From Bacteroidota bacterium (GTDB lineage: Bacteria; Bacteroidota; Bacteroidia; AKYH767-A; OLB10), in the NCBI GenBank assembly GCA_016722525.1, contig JADKJB010000009.1, positions 62,001 through 126,000 on the forward strand: 64,000 bases of DNA. Reading direction: 5' to 3'. Made by a program: the position numbers and the translations under genes. The notes below the pieces were generated by a model. It was not told where the DNA came from, did no database searches, and was given only the letters and a program-made list of their open reading frames with translations. The stretch's first letter is position 1. The number at the start of each line of letters is the position of its first letter. This document shows positions 62,570 through 64,000 of this stretch, one piece after another.

Positions 62570-64000
62570 ATGTCTAAAGCATTCGACAAATTAACTTCAG
62601 CCCTCCGAAAATACGCCGACATCAACTACGCATCTGGATTATTACAATGGGATCAGGAAGTTTATATGCCTGTGAAAGGAGCAGAGATGAGGGCTCAGCA
62701 ATTGGCTACTTTGGCAGGGATAGCGCATGAAGCGGGGACCTCGAATGAGATTGGAGTTTTATTGAACACTTCCTAAGGGCTTCTGATTTATCCGAAAAGG
62801 AAAAAAGAAATGTGAAGGAGATAAAGCGAAATTACGATGATCGTTTGAAGTATTCAACAGGAGTTTGTTGTGGAAATGAGTCAGGTGGTTTCTGAATCAT
62901 TTCATGCATGGCAAACTGCGAAAGAGACATCCGATTTTAAGAAGTTTGCACCTTCTCTAAAAAAATTAGTTGATCTAAAATTGAAGGAGTGTGAATTGCT
63001 GGGTTATGCCGATCATCCTTATGATGCTTTACTTAATCAGCACGAGCCCGGTTTAACAACTAAGCAATTGGTTGTTTTATTTACTAAGTCAAGAAAAAAG
63101 TTAGTACCGTATGTGAAATCAATTTTCGCGAAAGAAAAGATAAATGATGATTTCACAAAATACCATTATCCAAAGCAAAAGCAGTGGGATTTTGGTATTG
63201 AATTGTTAAAGCAGATGGGTTATGATTTTGAAGCAGGTCGGCAAGATATTTCATCGCATCCGTTCACCATTAATTTTAATAGTCGAGATGTTCGGGTAAC
63301 CACACGGATCAATGAAAATGATGTATGCGAGATGATTTGGAGCTGCATACATGAGGGCGGTCATGCACTCTATGAACAGGGAATTCCATTTGAAGATTAT
63401 GGATTGCCTTCAGGCGAATATCTTTCGTTGGGAATTCATGAATCACAGTCGCGCTTATGGGAAAACAATGTGGGTCGATCAATGGGTTACTGGAAACGAA
63501 ATTATAATGACTTACTTGAATTGTTTCCTGAGCAATTGCAGGGAATTTCAGTGAACGAATTTTATAAAGCCATTAATAAAGTAGAGCCCTCACTCATCCG
63601 CACAAACGCTGATGAACTCACCTATCATTTTCATGTGATGATTCGGTTTGAATTGGAAGTGGCATTGATGGAAAAGAAAATTAATGTTGAGGACCTTTCT
63701 GCTGAATGGAACAAAAAATATAAAGAGTATCTGGATATCGATGTGCCTGATGACAGAAACGGAGTGCTGCAGGATGTGCATTGGTCGCATGGCAGTTTTG
63801 GTTATTTTCCGACCTATTCCATAGGAAGTTTTTATGCAGCACAATTCTTTAACCAGGCAAAAATAGAATTACCATATTTAACAGCTGACATAGCGGCAGG
63901 AAATTTTTTACCGCTGTTAAAATGGCTCAGGGAAAAAATCCATCAACATGGCAGGTTGTATACTTCCGCCGAACTTTGTAAAAAGGTTACAGGTAAAGAG
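62570..64000 (+). CDS. Carboxypeptidase Taq (M32 family), frameshifted, 3' end outside window
   Basis: ATG 62570 opens a normal M32 start (Y-A-S-G-L-L-Q-W-D-Q-E-V-Y-M-P). The frame is lost near 62775 and again near 62860. From there a frame runs to the window edge with the zinc motif H-E-G-G-H near 63350, followed by A-L-Y-E-Q-G, then G-I-H-E-S-Q-S-R-L-W-E-N, and D-V-H-W-S-H-G-S-F-G-Y-F-P-T-Y. About 477 of the usual 500 codons are inside the window. It is a cytosolic metallocarboxypeptidase that trims C-terminal residues from peptides. The start follows a G-free repeat. Confidence 0.9.

Overview
The window reads as chromosomal DNA of a Bacteroidota member (class Bacteroidia, possibly Chitinophagales-like). 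The evidence is many surface or secreted proteins ending in type IX secretion (T9SS) C-terminal sorting domains, promoters of the Bacteroidetes type (TTG, about 20 nt, TAnnTTTG), lack of Shine-Dalgarno leaders, and families common in this phylum (DUF4476, DUF5683 in a parAB-dapB-lepB cluster, PadR-PspC pair, PBP1-like lipoprotein). I see no rRNA, tRNA, insertion sequence, prophage or CRISPR array.

Layout. 1-5160: end of a T9SS surface protein, a tiny membrane ORF, an NlpC/P60 hydrolase and a thiolase on the minus strand, then a DEAD-box RNA helicase converging on a small PspC protein. 5398-15061: threonine aldolase, an exported CarboxypepD-like protein, RlmE, two tandem paralogous exported proteins of unknown function, GuaA, a PBP1-like lipoprotein, a large GT-C-like membrane protein and an Mpo1-like protein. 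15058-23375: an ECF sigma factor with a canonical promoter, FolE, a PadR-PspC pair behind a strong dyad operator, a TMTC-like TPR membrane protein, RecA, and a TPR lipoprotein. 23610-32804: a BNR/propeller T9SS protein, a UPF0173 hydrolase, a lipoprotein, then parA-parB-DUF5683-dapB-lepB preceded by a perfect palindrome, and a DUF58 protein. 33051-40094 (minus): a propeller-T9SS protein, thioredoxin and DnaE. 40936-49845: M61 and M14 peptidases and a very large FG-GAP T9SS protein. 50011-55234: rpsP-rimM, a CHASE3-only membrane protein, TrmN6, a saccharopine dehydrogenase-like protein and a DUF4476 protein. 55291-64000: simple repeats, DUF423, a four-gene T9SS surface cluster (bare sorting-domain protein, two IgGFc-binding-like paralogs flanking a repeat-rich protein), and an M32 carboxypeptidase cut by the window edge.

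Two things dominate interpretation. First, over half of the protein genes, including recA, dnaE, lepB, folE, trxA and rimM, are broken by frameshifts or stops. Wherever I could realign them, most are one-base losses in homopolymer runs. This looks like uncorrected sequencing error, so genes are annotated here as whole loci with the breaks stated. Second, several start codons are preceded directly by G-free tandem repeats with an 8-base period, and other gaps hold a 7-base-period family. These repeats, together with the operator-like palindromes before padR and parA and a gene-conversion tract between the IgGFc-like paralogs, are the most interesting non-coding or evolutionary signals. I did not find a clearly new multi-gene system.
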